Below the pieces are notes generated by a model that was not told the origin of the DNA, did no database searches, and saw nothing but the letters and a program-made list of their open reading frames with translations. DNA of 64,000 nt from contig JBAWEQ010000016.1 in assembly GCA_049591295.1 (NCBI GenBank), positions 1 through 64,000 on the forward strand, given 5' to 3'. The position numbers and the translations under genes are program-made. Source of the DNA: DTPS01 sp049591295 (lineage in GTDB: Bacteria > Acidobacteriota > UBA4820 > DSQY01). Position 1 is the stretch's first letter, and the number at the start of each line of letters is the position of its first letter. Shown here piece after piece: positions 62,621-64,000 of the stretch.

Positions 62621-62681
62621 CCCCGAGCCTTCTTCCTCCTCCCAGGTGGGCGGGGGCTTAGGCCATAAGGAGGTCTGAAGA

Positions 62682-63086
62682 ATGAAACAGTACGAAACCA
62701 CCGTACTCACGCCGCCGAACCTGGCGGAGAGTGAGCTCGAAGCCCTGGTGACGGGCGTCGAGAGGGAGTTGGGCGAACGGTTCGGCGGCCAGAAGGTGGT
62801 CGTGAACCGGTGGGGTAAGAAGACCCTCGCCTATCCCATCCGCAAGTTCACCGAAGGGTACTACGTCCTCTACGAGTACGAGTCCGACTCCGAGAATTGC
62901 GTCTCGGGCCTGGAGGCTCGCCTCCGGCTGAACGAGAACGTCATGCGTTTTCTGACGGTCCGCAGGGACGAGGAACGCAAGGCGGAAGAGAAGATGCGGG
63001 AGCGGAGCGCCAAACGGCGCAAGCACCAGGAAGCCGAGGAGCCGGACACTGCGGAGACCTTCGGCGATGACGAGGACATAGAGTAG
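62682..63086 (+). CDS. rpsF: Small-subunit ribosomal protein bS6
   Basis: This 134-residue protein opens with the classic YETTVLTPPNLAE strand and helix, followed by WGKKTLAYPIRKFTEGYYVLYEYES, which forms the RNA-binding sheet with bS18. The C-terminal tail is acidic (EAEEPDTAETFGDDEDIE), typical of the longer forms. AAGGAGG precedes the ATG. It heads the rpsF-rpsR-rplI operon; ssb, often second, is absent. Confidence 0.98.
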   Translation: MKQYETTVLTPPNLAESELEALVTGVERELGERFGGQKVVVNRWGKKTLAYPIRKFTEGYYVLYEYESDSENCVSGLEARLRLNENVMRFLTVRRDEERKAEEKMRERSAKRRKHQEAEEPDTAETFGDDEDIE

Positions 63087-63098
63087 CGAGGGTTTCTC

Positions 63099-63383
63099 AT
63101 GGCTAACGGTAGAGCCGGTGGCAGGGGCGCCAAGGGCGCCAAGAAGAAGAGCTTCTACAAGAAGGACTATCTCTTCAAGCGCAAGAAGTACTGCAAATTC
63201 TGCGATTCGGGGGTACCCTTCATCGACTACAAGGACACCAAGTTGCTCGCGGGTTACCTGCGGGAGCGTGCCAAGATCGTTCCGCGGCGCATCTCGGGAA
63301 CCTGCGCCATCCACCAGCGGCAACTGACCGCCGCGATCAAGCGGGCCCGCCACTTGGCGCTGCTGCCCTTCACGCAGGACTAG
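63099..63383 (+). CDS. rpsR: Small-subunit ribosomal protein bS18
   Basis: This 94-residue protein carries the YCKFCDSGVPFIDYKDTKLLAGYLRERAKI and PRRISGTCAIHQRQLTAAIKRARHLALLPFTQ core; two cysteines (CKFC) are kept, as in zinc-type (C+) forms. The basic N-terminal extension (NGRAGGRGAKGAKKKSF) is longer than in E. coli. It lies 12 bases after rpsF. Confidence 0.98.
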   Translation: MANGRAGGRGAKGAKKKSFYKKDYLFKRKKYCKFCDSGVPFIDYKDTKLLAGYLRERAKIVPRRISGTCAIHQRQLTAAIKRARHLALLPFTQD

Positions 63384-63395
63384 GGGAGGAGCCCC

Positions 63396-63842
63396 ATGAA
63401 AGTCATTCTCAAAGAGGACGTAGAGAGCCTCGGCACCCGGGGCGCGGTGGTCACCGTCAAGGACGGCTACGCCCGGAACTTCCTCCTCCCCAAGGGGATG
63501 GCCATGCGCCATACCCCCGGCGCCATGAAAGTGCTGGAGCAGGAGCGCCGCATGTACGAGCTGCGGCAGCTCAAGGCCAAGGAAGAGGCCCAGGCGCTGG
63601 CGGACAAGATCTCCGCCCTGGAGTTCACGGTGGCCAAGCGGGCGAGTGACCAGGCGGTCCTCTACGGCTCCGTTACCCCCACCGACGTGGCGGATCTCAT
63701 TAAGGGGGCCGGCTTCGTCGTGGACAAGCGCCGCCTCCTTCTTCACGAGCCCATCAAGAAGCTTGGCGACTTCGAGATCCCCCTCAGGCTTCATCAGGAC
63801 GTGATCCCGAAGGTCAGGCTCCACGTGATCAAAGAAGAGTAG
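63396..63842 (+). CDS. rplI: Large-subunit ribosomal protein bL9
   Basis: This 148-residue protein begins KVILKEDVESLGTRGAVVTVKDGYARNFLLPKGMA, the standard RNA-binding domain. The long helix (MKVLEQERRMYELRQLKAKEEAQALADKIS) and the C-terminal domain (DVADLIKGAGFVVDKRRLLL) complete it. AGGGGAGGAG precedes the ATG. It closes the ribosomal-protein unit. Confidence 0.98.
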   Translation: MKVILKEDVESLGTRGAVVTVKDGYARNFLLPKGMAMRHTPGAMKVLEQERRMYELRQLKAKEEAQALADKISALEFTVAKRASDQAVLYGSVTPTDVADLIKGAGFVVDKRRLLLHEPIKKLGDFEIPLRLHQDVIPKVRLHVIKEE

Positions 63843-63843
63843 C

Positions 63844-64000
63844 ATGCCTTCCGCCCTGCCCCGCTGGAAGGCTTACGCCTACTCGCTGCCCACCCTCCTC
63901 CTCCCCGGTTTGTCGCACTGGTTCCTGGGGAGGAGGCGGAGGGCGGTGGCCTTTTTCTGCATCGTGGGAGCGACCTTCTGGGTGGGGTTGCTGCTACACG
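63844..64000 (+). CDS. Membrane protein, 5' part
   Basis: An open frame starts at an ATG two bases after rplI and runs off the window (52 codons seen). It opens PSALPRWKAYAYSLPTLLLPGLSHWFLGRRRRAVAFF, then a second hydrophobic stretch (IVGATFWVGLLL). The GLSHWFLGRRRR segment resembles the 'GLGH.ylGk..rg' motif of small TM2-type membrane proteins found next to ribosomal genes. Tight spacing suggests cotranscription with rplI. The product is cut off, so no function is assigned. Confidence 0.6.
   Translation, partial: MPSALPRWKAYAYSLPTLLLPGLSHWFLGRRRRAVAFFCIVGATFWVGLLLH

Larger units (their letters stand above)
62354..62681 (+). other. Intergenic region with heptamer repeats and rpsF promoter
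   Basis: No gene is found in these 328 bases. The GAGACGC-type repeat and the rpsF promoter are listed separately. Short fragments CTCTGCGG and GTCTTGGTGG resemble octamer words seen elsewhere. The rpsF leader (62621-62681) can form CCTCC/GGGGG pairing and may hold the S6:S18 binding site known from other rpsF leaders, which was not verified. Confidence 0.6.

Overview
The window is a compact, GC-rich bacterial chromosome segment from a diderm (Gram-negative-type) organism. Outer-membrane and lipopolysaccharide genes are spread through it: LptD, an LptE-like lipoprotein, KdsA, KdsD, KdsC and LapA/LapB. The gene repertoire, the secreted PKD-domain proteins and the GC-rich codon use suggest Acidobacteriota (perhaps a Holophagae or Thermoanaerobaculia relative), but this is inference; no rRNA or other decisive marker is present. 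No tRNA, rRNA, insertion sequence, prophage or CRISPR array was recognised.

Layout. 0-4 kb: the end of a peptide-type ABC importer (binding protein, two permeases, the second YejE-like) and holA. 4-10.6 kb: a multi-domain response regulator (minus), a secreted TPR protein with promoter and terminator, a zinc-ribbon/pseudopilin fusion, an orphan MshEN protein and a four-PKD secreted protein. 10.9-15 kb: leuS, an lptE-like gene and a membrane protein. 15-16.7 kb: a response-regulator/asparaginase fusion whose asparaginase motifs occur in a rearranged order. 17-20.7 kb: lemA, two TPM-domain genes and a cationic amino-acid permease. 20.8-25.9 kb: three tandem HlyD/MacA-type adaptors overlapping a MacB-type permease. 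25.9-33.7 kb (all minus): cytochrome c, UbiA-type prenyltransferase, a VTE5/VTE6-like kinase fusion, lptD, a MEMO protein and a MgtC/DUF4010 membrane protein. 33.9-36 kb: thiC with a TPP riboswitch and promoter, then queG.

37 kb: an AT-rich gap with three DnaA-box-like sites spaced exactly 12 bp apart, a candidate replication origin. 37.7-44.3 kb: a long minus-strand operon with 4-bp overlaps (prmA, an unknown gene, coaX, birA, nadC, a DciA-like gene), then lapB-lapA-kdsC. 44.5-49.6 kb: accessory genes (secreted protein, mgsA, GAF protein, TPR protein, a MaoC remnant, a LysE exporter) lying between kdsC and kdsD. 49.7-53.4 kb: kdsD, kdsA, pyrG. 53.4-54.2 kb: a 21-bp minisatellite, then cysE, a YbhN-like membrane protein, an M1 aminopeptidase and a secreted metalloprotease. 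61-64 kb: rplY-pth and rpsF-rpsR-rplI with good promoters, then the start of a membrane protein.

The strongest targets are the rearranged response-regulator/asparaginase fusion, the DnaA-box cluster, the phytol-kinase/phytyl-phosphate-kinase fusion beside a prenyltransferase, and a recurring class of intergenic tandem repeats. Those repeats have unit lengths of 7 or 8 bp with many different unit sequences, plus one 21-bp array.
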